Of a DNA stretch of 64,000 nt, positions 27,577 to 35,691 are shown piece after piece. How positions within the stretch are numbered: the first letter of the stretch is position 1; every line of letters starts with the position of its first letter. The notes below the pieces were generated by a model. That model was not told where the DNA came from and did not search any database. It saw only the letters and a program-made list of their open reading frames with translations. Source of the DNA: JACDCA01 sp963810305 (GTDB lineage Bacteria > Acidobacteriota > Vicinamibacteria > Vicinamibacterales > 2-12-FULL-66-21). Where the stretch lies: positions 555,369 through 619,368 of the forward strand of contig CAWEMY010000005.1 of the NCBI GenBank assembly GCA_963810305.1, given 5' to 3'. The position numbers were made by a program, and so were the translations under genes.

Positions 27577-28197
27577 ATGCCCCCAGGACGCGGCAAGATA
27601 CATACATCGATTGCGGCCGTTGCCTGCCTCTTGCTGACGTTGGGATATGGGGCCTCCGCCACAATCAGCCAGGTCGCGCCTCGTTCGCCATCGATCTGGG
27701 ATGGGGTCTTCTCTGAAGCGCAAGTCCGACGGGGGAAACAGGCTTATCAGGCTAGCTGCGCCGCGTGCCATGGCGACGACCTGGTTGCTGTGGATCCCGA
27801 ATCGCCTTCCCTGACGGGCCCGCGGTTCAAAGTGGCGTGGATTGGCAAGACGATCGCCGAGCCGTTTGAGTTGACGCGAAAGACGATGCCGCCCACCAGC
27901 CCCGGCAGCCTTGACAACCAGACGAATGTCGACATTCTGGCGTTTGTTCTCGAGTTCAACGGTTACCCCACTGGAGCGAAGGAGCTGGGAGTCGATCTCG
28001 CTGTTCTGAAGAGCATCCTGATCGAGCGGGCGGAGAACCGGCCGCGGCGCTTCGATCCGTTCAGGTCCTCTATACCGCGCTTTGGCGGCTTCGCGACAGG
28101 ATCTCCGAGAACGCGCGGATCTCGAGGCTGGCGCCGCCGACAAGCGCGCCATCGACCTCCGGCAACACCATCAGCTCGTGAATGTTGTCGGGTTTGA
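27577..28197 (+). CDS. Exported mono-heme cytochrome c
   Basis: A roughly 206-residue protein with signal peptide (IHTSIAAVACLLLTLGYGAS) and one c-type heme site (QASCAACHGDD), with a likely distal Met in RKTMPPTSPG and a C-terminal helix NVDILAFVLEFNGYP. It resembles small cytochrome c units of PQQ-dehydrogenase or oxidase partners. It is divergent from the DUF1592 operon. The last 40 residues (GWRRRQARHRPP region) are Arg-rich and lie antisense over the 3' end of tpiA for 128 bases, so the natural stop was probably lost shortly after LKSILIERAEN. GTG 27556 and ATG 27547 are alternative starts. Confidence 0.72.
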   Translation: MPPGRGKIHTSIAAVACLLLTLGYGASATISQVAPRSPSIWDGVFSEAQVRRGKQAYQASCAACHGDDLVAVDPESPSLTGPRFKVAWIGKTIAEPFELTRKTMPPTSPGSLDNQTNVDILAFVLEFNGYPTGAKELGVDLAVLKSILIERAENRPRRFDPFRSSIPRFGGFATGSPRTRGSRGWRRRQARHRPPATPSARECCRV

Positions 28198-28837
28198 CGC
28201 TGCCGCCGTAGATCACGTGACAATGATCCGCGGCCGCGCCGCCGAACCCCTGGCGGATGCGGTTGCGGATGTGACGATGCGCCTCGTCCACCTGCTGCGC
28301 AGTCGCGTTGCGGCCGGTGCCAATGGCCCACACCGGCTCGTACGCCAGGACGAGGGATCCGATCTGCTCGCCGGTCAGCCCGTCGAGCCCCTGTTTGATC
28401 TGCCGGTCGAGCACGACCAGCGTGACACCACGGTCGCGCTCTTCCAGCGTCTCTCCGATGCACACGATCGGTGTCAGTTGCGCCCCGAGTGCGGCAAGCA
28501 ACTTTCTGTTCACCGTCTCGTCAGTCTCCTGAAACAGCCGGCGGCGCTCGCTGTGGCCGATGATCACGAACTCCGCTCCGGCCCCCTTGATCATTGGCGC
28601 GCTGACTTCCCCGGTGAACGCCCCCTCGCGTTCCCAGTACAGGTCCTGCGCGGCAATGCCGATCGCACTGCCGCGCGCTGCTTCCGCCGCCGCATGCAGC
28701 GCCGTGAACGGCGGGGCGACGACGACCTCGATATCAGAGATGTCCTTGATGATCCGCCGGAACTCCTTGATGAAGACGACCGCCTCGTGGACGGTCTTGT
28801 GCATCTTCCAGTTCGCCGCGATGAAAGGAGTTCGCAT
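28070..28837 (-). CDS. tpiA: Triosephosphate isomerase
   Basis: A 255-residue TIM-barrel enzyme that interconverts dihydroxyacetone phosphate and glyceraldehyde-3-phosphate. FIAANWKMHKT holds the catalytic Lys, IIGHSERR the catalytic His, AYEPVWAIGTG the catalytic Glu loop, and IYGGSVKPDN with LVGGASL the phosphate-binding loops. ATG 28837 (MRTPFIAANWK) is preferred to an in-frame start six codons earlier. It follows pgk across a heptamer tandem repeat and ends the gap-pgk-tpi glycolytic operon. The 3' end overlaps a convergent cytochrome frame. Confidence 0.95.
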   Translation of the reverse strand: MRTPFIAANWKMHKTVHEAVVFIKEFRRIIKDISDIEVVVAPPFTALHAAAEAARGSAIGIAAQDLYWEREGAFTGEVSAPMIKGAGAEFVIIGHSERRRLFQETDETVNRKLLAALGAQLTPIVCIGETLEERDRGVTLVVLDRQIKQGLDGLTGEQIGSLVLAYEPVWAIGTGRNATAQQVDEAHRHIRNRIRQGFGGAAADHCHVIYGGSVKPDNIHELMVLPEVDGALVGGASLEIRAFSEILSRSRQSAV

Positions 28838-28855
28838 AAGAGGGTGCCATGCCAA

Positions 28856-28904
28856 GTGCGACGTGCGACGTGCGACGTGCGACGTGCGACGTGCTACGTG
28901 CTAG
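28856..28904. repeat. Heptamer tandem repeat GTGCGAC, seven units
   Basis: Five perfect GTGCGAC units then GTGCTAC and GTGCTAG. It fills the pgk-tpi junction and reaches into the pgk 3' end: the pgk stop (28894-28896) and its last codons lie within the final degenerate units. The same heptamer occurs at 32520. Confidence 0.88.
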
Positions 28905-30084
28905 GTGCCAATGCCTCCACGCCCGGTAGTTTACGTCCGCCGAGGAATTCGAGCGAGGCCCCACCGCCGGTCGAGATGTGGGTGATCCGGTCGGTCACTC
29001 CCGCCTTTGCCACGGCGGCGATCGAGTCGCCGCCGCCGATGACGGTCGTGCCCTTCACTTCGGCCACCGCCTTGGCGATCTCGATGGTGCCGGTCGCGAA
29101 GGCGTCGATTTCGAACACGCCCATCGGCCCGTTCCACGTCACAGTCTGTGCTGTCCTCAGGACCCGATGATAGCGCTCGATGGTCTTTGGTCCGATATCG
29201 AGACCCTTGCGGTCACCGATGCGTGGATCGCCGATATCGAGCATCTCGGTCGGCGCGCCGGCCTCGATTTTCGATGCGACGACGTGATCGACCGGAAGCT
29301 CCAGGCGCAGATTTCGCGCGCGCGCTTTCTCTTCGACGTCACGGGCAGCATCGAGCAGGTCCTCCTCGACAAGGGAGGTGCCTACCGGAACACCGCGCGC
29401 CTTGAGAAACGTGTATGCCATCGCGCCGCCGACCAACAGGGCATCCAGCCGCGGGACCAGATTCTGAATCACCTCGAGCTTGTCCGAAACCTTGGCCCCT
29501 CCGAGGATCGCGACGAACGGCCGGGAAGGGTTTTCGAGCACACGCCCGAGGTACTCGACTTCCGCCGCCATCAACAGTCCCGCCGCCGACTCTTTGACGT
29601 GCCGGACGATCCCTTCGGTTGACGCATGCGCGCGATGCGCGGATCCGAAGGCATCGTTGATATAGACGTCCGCCATGGAACCAAGTTGGGCGGCGTAGGC
29701 GGGATCGTTCTTTTCCTCGCCGGCGTTGAAGCGCAGGTTTTCGAGGAGGACGATTCCAGGCCGGCTGTCAGGCCGGCTGTCAGGCCGGCTAAAGCCGGCC
29801 TCTACAGCGGAATCGAACTTCACCGGCTGGCCGAGGAGCTCGCTCAGCCTGGTCGCCACCGGCTGGAGCGAGTATTGAGGGTCGGGCTTCCCTTTGGGAC
29901 GTCCGAGGTGCGAGGCGAGGATGATGACCTTCGCGCCGTTCTCGAGCGCGTACTTGATGGTCGGCAGCGACGCCCGGATGCGCGTATCGTCGGTGATCCT
30001 GCCGTCCTTCAGCGGAACGTTGAAATCGACCCGGATGAAGACACGCTTGCCGCGGAGATCCAGGTCCTTGACGGTCCTCAGCAC
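28894..30084 (-). CDS. pgk: Phosphoglycerate kinase with an in-frame palindromic repeat
   Basis: A 396-residue PGK, normal length, converting 1,3-bisphosphoglycerate and ADP to 3-phosphoglycerate and ATP. RVFIRVDFNVPL, LASHLGRPKGKPDP, VLLENLRFNAGEE, NDAFGSAHRAHAS, VTWNGPMGVFEIDAF and IGGGDSIAAV are all present. Between GQPVKFDSA and IVLLENLRF, where homologs have a helix of about 20 residues (acidic, IGxEVEEAV-like), this protein has VEAGFSRPDSRPDSRPG, encoded by palindromic repeat family A at 29757-29805. The start is GTG 30084 directly after the gapA stop (TAAGTG). The C-terminus ends in LAPST within a heptamer repeat. Confidence 0.94.
   Translation of the reverse strand: MLRTVKDLDLRGKRVFIRVDFNVPLKDGRITDDTRIRASLPTIKYALENGAKVIILASHLGRPKGKPDPQYSLQPVATRLSELLGQPVKFDSAVEAGFSRPDSRPDSRPGIVLLENLRFNAGEEKNDPAYAAQLGSMADVYINDAFGSAHRAHASTEGIVRHVKESAAGLLMAAEVEYLGRVLENPSRPFVAILGGAKVSDKLEVIQNLVPRLDALLVGGAMAYTFLKARGVPVGTSLVEEDLLDAARDVEEKARARNLRLELPVDHVVASKIEAGAPTEMLDIGDPRIGDRKGLDIGPKTIERYHRVLRTAQTVTWNGPMGVFEIDAFATGTIEIAKAVAEVKGTTVIGGGDSIAAVAKAGVTDRITHISTGGGASLEFLGGRKLPGVEALAPST
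29757..29805. repeat. Palindromic repeat family A inside pgk
   Basis: On the plus strand: three CAGGCCGGCTGT-like half units, the last completed as CAGGCCGGCTAAAGCCGGCC plus TCTAC, the same element as at 19081. On the pgk strand it is translated in frame as VEAGFSRP followed by two DSRP units. The hairpin GGCCGGC/GCCGGCC is intact. Confidence 0.85.
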
Positions 30085-31092
30085 TTACAGGCCCTTCTTG
30101 ACGAGGAACCGCAGCAGATCGACACAGCGGCTCGAGTAGCCCCACTCGTTGTCGTACCAGGCGAGCACCTTTATGAAGTCCCCGTCCATCACCGCGGTGT
30201 AGGGGGCGTCGACCATGGCGGAATGCGGGTTACCGCGGAAGTCGATCGAGACCAGCGGCGCTTCGACGTACTCGATGATCCCTTTCAGCGCCCCGTCCGC
30301 GGCCTGCTTGAATGCCGCATTCACCTCCTCCTTCGACGTCTTCTTGTCGACGATGACCGCGAGGTCCACACAGGAGACATTCGGCGTCGGAACGCGGAGC
30401 GAGATCCCGTCGAGTCGTCCCTTGAGCGTCGGGAGTACTTCGCCGACCGCGGCGGCAGCGCCGGTCGTCGTCGGGATGATCGACATCGCTGCCGCCCGGG
30501 CGCGCCGCAGATCCTTGTGCGGCAGGTCGAGCAGCTGCTGATCATTGGTGTACGAATGCACCGTCGTCATCCAGCCCTTGCGGATGCCGAACGTCTCGTG
30601 GATCACTTTCGCGACCGGCGCGAGGCAGTTGGTCGTGCAGGATGCGTTGGAGATGATGTGATGCTTCGCGCTGTCGTACGCCTCGGAGTTGACCCCGAGC
30701 ACCAGCGTGACGTCAGGCTTCTTCGCCGGCGCCGTGATCACGACCTTCTTCGCTCCCGCCGCGAGGTGCTTTTCGGCATCCTCTCGCTTCGTAAATAATC
30801 CGGTCGATTCGAAGACGACGTCGACGCCAAGGTCCTTCCACGGCAGCTGTGCCGGATCCTTGATCGACAGCACCTGGAATTCCTCGTTGCCGACCGAGAT
30901 CCTGTCGTCCTTCGAAGAAATGTCCGCCTCGAGGTTGCCGAGGATCGAGTCGTATTTCAAAAGGTGCGCGAGGGTCGCGGCGTTCGTGAGGTCGTTCACT
31001 GCGACGAAGTCGAGCTGCGAATCGCCCATCGCGGCGCGCATGATGTTGCGGCCGATGCGGCCGAATCCGTTGATACCCACTCTAGTAGCCAT
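30085..31092 (-). CDS. gapA: Glyceraldehyde-3-phosphate dehydrogenase, type I
   Basis: A 335-residue NAD-dependent GAPDH. RVGINGFGRIGRNIMRAA is the NAD-binding fold, SNASCTTNCLAPVAKVIHE contains the catalytic Cys, and WYDNEWGYSSRCVDLLR closes the C-terminal domain. It oxidatively phosphorylates glyceraldehyde-3-phosphate. The ATG at 31092 is set by GGAGG five bases upstream. It is the first gene of gap-pgk-tpi; pgk starts on the next base after its stop. The 84-base region to waaA on the other strand must hold promoters in both directions. Confidence 0.96.
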   Translation of the reverse strand: MATRVGINGFGRIGRNIMRAAMGDSQLDFVAVNDLTNAATLAHLLKYDSILGNLEADISSKDDRISVGNEEFQVLSIKDPAQLPWKDLGVDVVFESTGLFTKREDAEKHLAAGAKKVVITAPAKKPDVTLVLGVNSEAYDSAKHHIISNASCTTNCLAPVAKVIHETFGIRKGWMTTVHSYTNDQQLLDLPHKDLRRARAAAMSIIPTTTGAAAAVGEVLPTLKGRLDGISLRVPTPNVSCVDLAVIVDKKTSKEEVNAAFKQAADGALKGIIEYVEAPLVSIDFRGNPHSAMVDAPYTAVMDGDFIKVLAWYDNEWGYSSRCVDLLRFLVKKGL

Positions 31093-31176
31093 CGATTCCT
31101 CCACCACCCCAAACGGCTGATTCTAATACGGCTTGCGCCGCGGTCAAACAGGCGGCTACAGTTAGCCAAACCTCTC

Positions 31177-32514
31177 ATGTACGCGGTTTACAGCGTTCTC
31201 ATCGTCCTGTTCTTTGCGGTGACATCGCCGTATCTGCTGTACCAGGCGATCCGGTATCGCAAGTACGTGCGGAGCCTGAGACAACGTCTCGGCTATCTGC
31301 CGCTTTCGTTCAATCTGGACGGCGACGACTCGATCTGGATCCACGCCGTCTCGGTCGGCGAGGTATTGACCGCGCGCGCGCTGCTGCCGGAGTTGCGGGA
31401 GCGCTATCCGCGTCTCCGGATCTTTCTTTCGACGACGACGATGACCGGGCAGCAGGTGGCGCGAAACAACCTGCAATACGTCGACGAAGTCTTCTACTTT
31501 CCGTTCGATCTTCGCCTCGTCGTTCGCCGCACGCTGCGGCTGGTCCGGCCAAAGCTGTTCATCGTCATGGAGACGGAGATCTGGCCGAACCTTCTTCGCG
31601 CGTGTCGCGAGGCGGGGGTGAAAACCGTCCTGGTCAACGGACGGATTTCGTCGCGCTCCTATCCAAGGTACCGGATGGCGCGCGGCTTCTTCCGCGTCGT
31701 GCTCTCGGATATCGACCGGTTCTGCATGCAGAGCGCCGAGTCGGCGCGCCGGATCGTCGAGATCGGCGCCGATCCGGCGCGCGTGCTGGTGACCGGGTCG
31801 CTGAAGTTCGATTCGCTGGACATCCCCGGCGCCGCGGGAGCGGCCGCGGACCGCGGCCGCAACCGCGTCCTGCGCTACTTCCGGATCGCGCCTGAGCGGC
31901 CGGTCGTGATGGCGGCGAGCACGCTCAAAGGTGAAGAAGAGCCGGTGTTCGAAGCCTTTCAGCGCATTCGAGCGAATCGCAGCAACGCGCTGCTCATCAT
32001 CGCGCCGCGCAAGCCGGAACGATTCGACGAAGTCGAGCGGATCGCCCGGCGCGGCGGTTGGAACGTCGCCAGGCGAAGCGAGCTGCGAGTGGACGCTGAG
32101 CCGCGCAACGACGTCATCGTTCTCGACACGATCGGAGAGCTGGCGCAGCTGTATCAAATCGGCACCGTGGTGTTCGTTGGCGGCAGCCTGGTGGATGCCG
32201 GCGGCCACAATATCCTCGAACCCGCCGTCTTCGGAAAGCCAATCGTCTTTGGTCCGCACATGGAGAACTTCGCCGAGATCGCCCAGGCGTTTCTCGAGCA
32301 GGGGGCCGCGGTCCAGGTGAAGAGCGGCCGTGAACTCGAGACCGCGCTGCTCGAGCTGCTCGGCGACCCGGTCCGGCGGGCCAGCCTCGGCGCCGCCGCA
32401 CGCGCGCTGGTCGAAGCCAACCGCGGCGCGCGCGCGAAGAGCCTCGGCGCAATCGCGCAGCTGATGCCGTCTGAGAACCAGGGGAACGTCCGGCCATTCC
32501 GGCTGGTGCAGTAG
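31177..32514 (+). CDS. waaA: 3-deoxy-D-manno-octulosonic acid (Kdo) transferase
   Basis: A 445-residue GT-B enzyme with an N-terminal membrane anchor (VLIVLFFAVTSPYLLY). IHAVSVGEVLTARAL, METEIWPNLLRACREAG and the C-terminal VFVGGSLVDAGGHNILEPA block are diagnostic for WaaA. It transfers Kdo from CMP-Kdo to lipid IVA at the cytoplasmic face of the inner membrane. ATG 31177 places the anchor at the N-terminus; the frame upstream is antisense to gapA. It opens the core/lipid A operon running to 39279. A heptamer repeat separates it from lpxK. Confidence 0.94.
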   Translation: MYAVYSVLIVLFFAVTSPYLLYQAIRYRKYVRSLRQRLGYLPLSFNLDGDDSIWIHAVSVGEVLTARALLPELRERYPRLRIFLSTTTMTGQQVARNNLQYVDEVFYFPFDLRLVVRRTLRLVRPKLFIVMETEIWPNLLRACREAGVKTVLVNGRISSRSYPRYRMARGFFRVVLSDIDRFCMQSAESARRIVEIGADPARVLVTGSLKFDSLDIPGAAGAAADRGRNRVLRYFRIAPERPVVMAASTLKGEEEPVFEAFQRIRANRSNALLIIAPRKPERFDEVERIARRGGWNVARRSELRVDAEPRNDVIVLDTIGELAQLYQIGTVVFVGGSLVDAGGHNILEPAVFGKPIVFGPHMENFAEIAQAFLEQGAAVQVKSGRELETALLELLGDPVRRASLGAAARALVEANRGARAKSLGAIAQLMPSENQGNVRPFRLVQ

Positions 32515-32519
32515 GAAGC

Positions 32520-32592
32520 GTGCGACGTGCGACGTGCGACGTGCGACGTGCGACGTGCGACGTGCGATGTGCGACGTGCTGACGTGCTGACG
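32520..32592. repeat. Heptamer tandem repeat GTGCGAC, seven units plus octamers
   Basis: Five perfect GTGCGAC units, GTGCGAT, GTGCGAC, then GTGCTGAC twice and GTGCGCAC. It begins 6 bases after the waaA stop and fills most of the 115-base waaA-lpxK spacer. Same unit as at 28856. Confidence 0.88.
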
Positions 32593-32629
32593 TGCGCACG
32601 TGCCGGGTTGCAACGTGCTCATGTAATTA

Positions 32630-33622
32630 ATGCTGTCCACTCTTTACGCGGCGATCGCGCGACGGCGGCGCGAGTGGTACGCGGCGCGGCCGGAGGCGCG
32701 GCGGCGGCTTCGGCATCCGGTGATCAGCATCGGCAACATCGCTGCCGGCGGGCGGGGCAAGACGCCGTTCACGGCGACTATCGCGCGGCTGCTTCTCGAC
32801 ATGGGGGAGAGGCCGGCGATTCTGAGCCGCGGCTACGGCAGGACGGATCCGGTGGAGGGCGCGGTAGTGGTCCGCGACGCTCAGGGGATTCGCGCGGACC
32901 TCGCTCGATCGGGTGACGAACCATTGATGCTCGCGCGGCAGCTCGAGGGAGCGATCGTGATGTCGGGCGCGGACCGGTATCTAAGCGGCCGCCTCGCCGA
33001 ACATCACCTCGGCGCGACGGTGCACCTGCTCGACGATGGGTTCCAGCACTTCGCACTCGATCGCGACCTCGACATCGTCCTCGTATCGGCCGCGGATCTC
33101 AATGGCGCGAAGACGCTGCCGGCCGGGCGGCTCCGCGAACCGTCGGACGTCTTGATTGCCGCCGACGCGATTGTCTGCACCGACGTCGACACGACGATCA
33201 GCGTTCCCGACATCCCGGTCTTTCGAGCCGTCCGGACGATCGGCGATGTGGTATTCGACGAGACCGGACCGCCGCCGCCTCCTGCCGGCGCCACCGTGCT
33301 CGCCATCGCCGGTATCGCGAACCCCGCGCCCTTCTTCGCGGCGCTGGCCCAGGCCGGATGGCAGGCAGGCGCGACGATGACGTTCCGGGATCACCACCCG
33401 TACACGGCTGAAGACGTTGCGCGATTCGCGAGTGCCACCGCGGCGGCGGGTGGAGCAGCGGTTATCACCACGGAAAAGGATTACGTCCGCCTGCTGCCGT
33501 ACCGGCCGTTCCCGCTCGCGATCGGGTGGCTGCCGCTTACAATCACTGCCGAGCCCGACGGCGACTTCCGCCGATGGCTCGCGGTCGAAGTCGGGGCCGC
33601 ACGCGATACCGTCATTGGCTGA
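32630..33622 (+). CDS. lpxK: Tetraacyldisaccharide 4'-kinase
   Basis: A 330-residue lipid A kinase. ISIGNIAAGGRGKTPFTA is its P-loop-type ATP site, ILSRGYGRTDP and LLDDGFQHFALDRDLDIVL are LpxK-specific, and VITTEKDYVRL is the conserved C-terminal motif. It phosphorylates the 4'-position of the tetraacyl disaccharide to make lipid IVA. ATG 32630 is the first start after the heptamer repeat. The stop overlaps the following acyltransferase start (TTG 33615) by 8 bases. Confidence 0.94.
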   Translation: MLSTLYAAIARRRREWYAARPEARRRLRHPVISIGNIAAGGRGKTPFTATIARLLLDMGERPAILSRGYGRTDPVEGAVVVRDAQGIRADLARSGDEPLMLARQLEGAIVMSGADRYLSGRLAEHHLGATVHLLDDGFQHFALDRDLDIVLVSAADLNGAKTLPAGRLREPSDVLIAADAIVCTDVDTTISVPDIPVFRAVRTIGDVVFDETGPPPPPAGATVLAIAGIANPAPFFAALAQAGWQAGATMTFRDHHPYTAEDVARFASATAAAGGAAVITTEKDYVRLLPYRPFPLAIGWLPLTITAEPDGDFRRWLAVEVGAARDTVIG

Positions 33623-34604
33623 ACAGCACGTTTCCCTGCGTCATCGTTTTGAACACCTCGCCGTCGCCGCCGTGATCGGCGTCGTTCGGCGGCTGCCGAT
33701 GCGCGGCGTTCTGGCCGCGGGGACGGTGCTCGGCCGCGCATTCCACGCGCTCGACGGCGGCCATCGTCGCCTGGCGATCGACAACCTGCAGGCGGCCTTC
33801 CCGTTGCAATCGAGGCGGCAGAGCGGCGTCATCGCGCGGCGGATGTTCGAGCACTTCGGCCAGCTGCTGATGGTGCTGTTGAAGTTCAGCACGCTGGCGC
33901 CGCGCGAGATGCTCGCGCACGTTGAATTCGAGGGGGAAGACCGGGTCCGAACTGCGCATGCGCATGGGCGCGGCGTCCTGCTGGTCACCGGACACTTCGG
34001 TTTCTGGGAGATCAACGCTCTGGTGCATTCGCTCGTGCTCAAGCCGATCTCCGTGCTCGCCCGTCCGCTCGACAATCCGATCCTGCATGAGCTCCTCGAG
34101 CAGGTCCGGACGTCGACCGGCAACAGCGTAATCTACCGTCGGGGAGCGATCCGCCGAGTGCTGCGGGCGCTCGCTGCCAACCAGGCGGTGGCGGTACTGA
34201 TCGATCAGCACATGCAGAGCGCAGACGCCGTTTACGTCGATTTCTTCAACCGCCCGGCGGCGACGACGTCCGCGCTGGCGGCGCTTGCGTTGAAGACCAG
34301 GGCTCCTGTCGTCCCGGTCTTTGCGTTGCCGCTCCCCGGCGGCCGCTTCCGCATGGTGTACGAGCACCCGGTGACGCCACCCGCCCCTGATAGCCCCGAC
34401 GCGGTGCGCGAATTCACGCAACGCTGCACCGACGTGCTCGAGATGTACGTTCGTCGGTATCCCGAGCAGTGGCTCTGGATGCACCGCCGATGGCGCGACG
34501 TTCCGGCCGGCGAACAGGTGGGAGGCATGTTCCCGCGCGCAGCCGGAGAGGATCCCGCACCGGACGAAGGGGAGCCGGTGAACGACGTCGATGAACGCGG
34601 ATAG
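33615..34604 (+). CDS. lpxL: LpxL/HtrB-type lipid A acyltransferase
   Basis: A 329-residue lysophospholipid acyltransferase-like protein. VTGHFGFWEINALVH carries the HxxxxE/D catalytic motif, VLARPLDNPILHELLEQVR and VAVLIDQHMQSADAVYVDFF are conserved in LpxL/LpxM. It would add a secondary acyl chain to Kdo2-lipid IVA. No start closer to the family N-terminus than TTG 33615 exists, and the 8-base overlap with lpxK matches that of hldE2 on hldE1, supporting this rare start. The last 14 bases overlap waaF. Substrate chain length unknown. Confidence 0.87.
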   Translation: MAEQHVSLRHRFEHLAVAAVIGVVRRLPMRGVLAAGTVLGRAFHALDGGHRRLAIDNLQAAFPLQSRRQSGVIARRMFEHFGQLLMVLLKFSTLAPREMLAHVEFEGEDRVRTAHAHGRGVLLVTGHFGFWEINALVHSLVLKPISVLARPLDNPILHELLEQVRTSTGNSVIYRRGAIRRVLRALAANQAVAVLIDQHMQSADAVYVDFFNRPAATTSALAALALKTRAPVVPVFALPLPGGRFRMVYEHPVTPPAPDSPDAVREFTQRCTDVLEMYVRRYPEQWLWMHRRWRDVPAGEQVGGMFPRAAGEDPAPDEGEPVNDVDERG

Positions 34605-35691
34605 CCGCGCGCCCGCGCGCATCGTCGTGCGCATGCCGAACTGGCTGGGGGACGCGGTGATGGCGCTGCCCGCCGTTCGGTCGGTTCGCGCCGCGTTTCC
34701 GCAGGCCACGCTGGCGGTTGCGGCGCTGCCGGCGATCGCGCCAATGTTTGCGGAGGACACCGGAATCGGCGAGGTCGAAGTCATAACCGTCGACCGTGGG
34801 GACGAGGCGAAGCGACTGCGTGACGGCCGCTTCGACACGATCCTGCTCCTGCCGAATTCGTTTCGCACTGCATTGACGGCCAGGCAGAGCGGGATTCCGC
34901 AGCGGTGGGGTTACGCAACCAGCCTGCGCGGTGGCTTGCTGACGCGTTCGGTGAAGCGGAAGAGAACGCGTGTTCACCAGTCCGAGTACTACGCAGAGCT
35001 GGTCCGCGCCCTCGGCCTCGCGGCTGTCGACGCTCCGCCACGTATTACGCCGAGTGCGCGCACGCGAGAGCGCGCCGCCGCGCTGCTTGCGGTAGAGGCC
35101 GACCTCAGTCGGGTTGCGGTAGAGGCCGACTTCAGTCGGGTCGGGGTAGAGGCCGACTTCAGTCGGCCTGTTGAAGGCCGGCTAAAGCCGGCCTCTACCA
35201 TGCCGGCCTCTACGGTTGGTTTTGCCCCTGGCGCGGCGTATGGGCATGCCAAGCGCTGGCCACCGGAACGTGTTGCGCAAGTGGTGACGCGTCTGGTGCG
35301 CGAACGACGCGCACGCTGCGTCCTGGTCGGCGCCGAGGGGGATCGCGAAGCGGGCCGTGCGATAGAATCATCGCTGCCGCCGGACGTCATCGTAAACAAC
35401 CTGATCGGCCGCACCGATCTCCGGCTGCTGATCGGGGTGCTGGCGCGCTGTAATGCCTTCGTCTCGAACGACTCCGGAGCGATGCACCTCGCGGCGGCCG
35501 CCGGCGTACCTGTGACCGCGATATTCGGACCGACAAACGAAAAAGTTACCGCACCGATCGGCGACCACGACGTGCTGATCCGGCAGGTGTTCTGCCGTCC
35601 GTGCATGCTGCGCGAGTGCCCGATCGATCATCGCTGCATGAAACGTATTTCTGTTGAGGACGTCTACCAATCGGTGGCACGGCGGCTGTGA
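34591..35691 (+). CDS. waaF: ADP-heptose:LPS heptosyltransferase II with translated repeats
   Basis: A 366-residue GT-B (family 9) enzyme. RIVVRMPNWLGDAVMALPA at the N-terminus, SGIPQRWGYATSLRGGLLTR, FAPGAAYGHAKRWPPERV and NDSGAMHLAAAAGVPVTAIF are WaaF motifs; it adds the second heptose to the inner core. Between the two Rossmann lobes, residues about 168-208 are repeat-encoded: three VEAD[LF]SR units followed by VEGRLKPASTMPAST. The insertion sits in the interdomain linker, where it may be tolerated. The start overlaps lpxL by 14 bases, the stop overlaps gmhB by 4. Confidence 0.92.
   Translation: MNADSRAPARIVVRMPNWLGDAVMALPAVRSVRAAFPQATLAVAALPAIAPMFAEDTGIGEVEVITVDRGDEAKRLRDGRFDTILLLPNSFRTALTARQSGIPQRWGYATSLRGGLLTRSVKRKRTRVHQSEYYAELVRALGLAAVDAPPRITPSARTRERAAALLAVEADLSRVAVEADFSRVGVEADFSRPVEGRLKPASTMPASTVGFAPGAAYGHAKRWPPERVAQVVTRLVRERRARCVLVGAEGDREAGRAIESSLPPDVIVNNLIGRTDLRLLIGVLARCNAFVSNDSGAMHLAAAAGVPVTAIFGPTNEKVTAPIGDHDVLIRQVFCRPCMLRECPIDHRCMKRISVEDVYQSVARRL
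35091..35213. repeat. Palindromic repeat family A inside waaF, 4-5 units
   Basis: Three 27-base units of GGTAGAGGCCGACTTCAGTC type (35091, 35118, 35145), then the inverse unit GGCCGGCTAAAGCCGGCCTC ending TAC (about 35175-35198) and a partial one to 35213. Stem changes are compensated: GCCGAC-TTCA-GTCGGC here against GCCGGC-TTTA-GCCGGC elsewhere. All units are in the same waaF reading frame. Confidence 0.86.

Noticed and set aside
29626..30798. 390-codon plus-strand frame
   Set aside because: Antisense to pgk and gapA, both certain.
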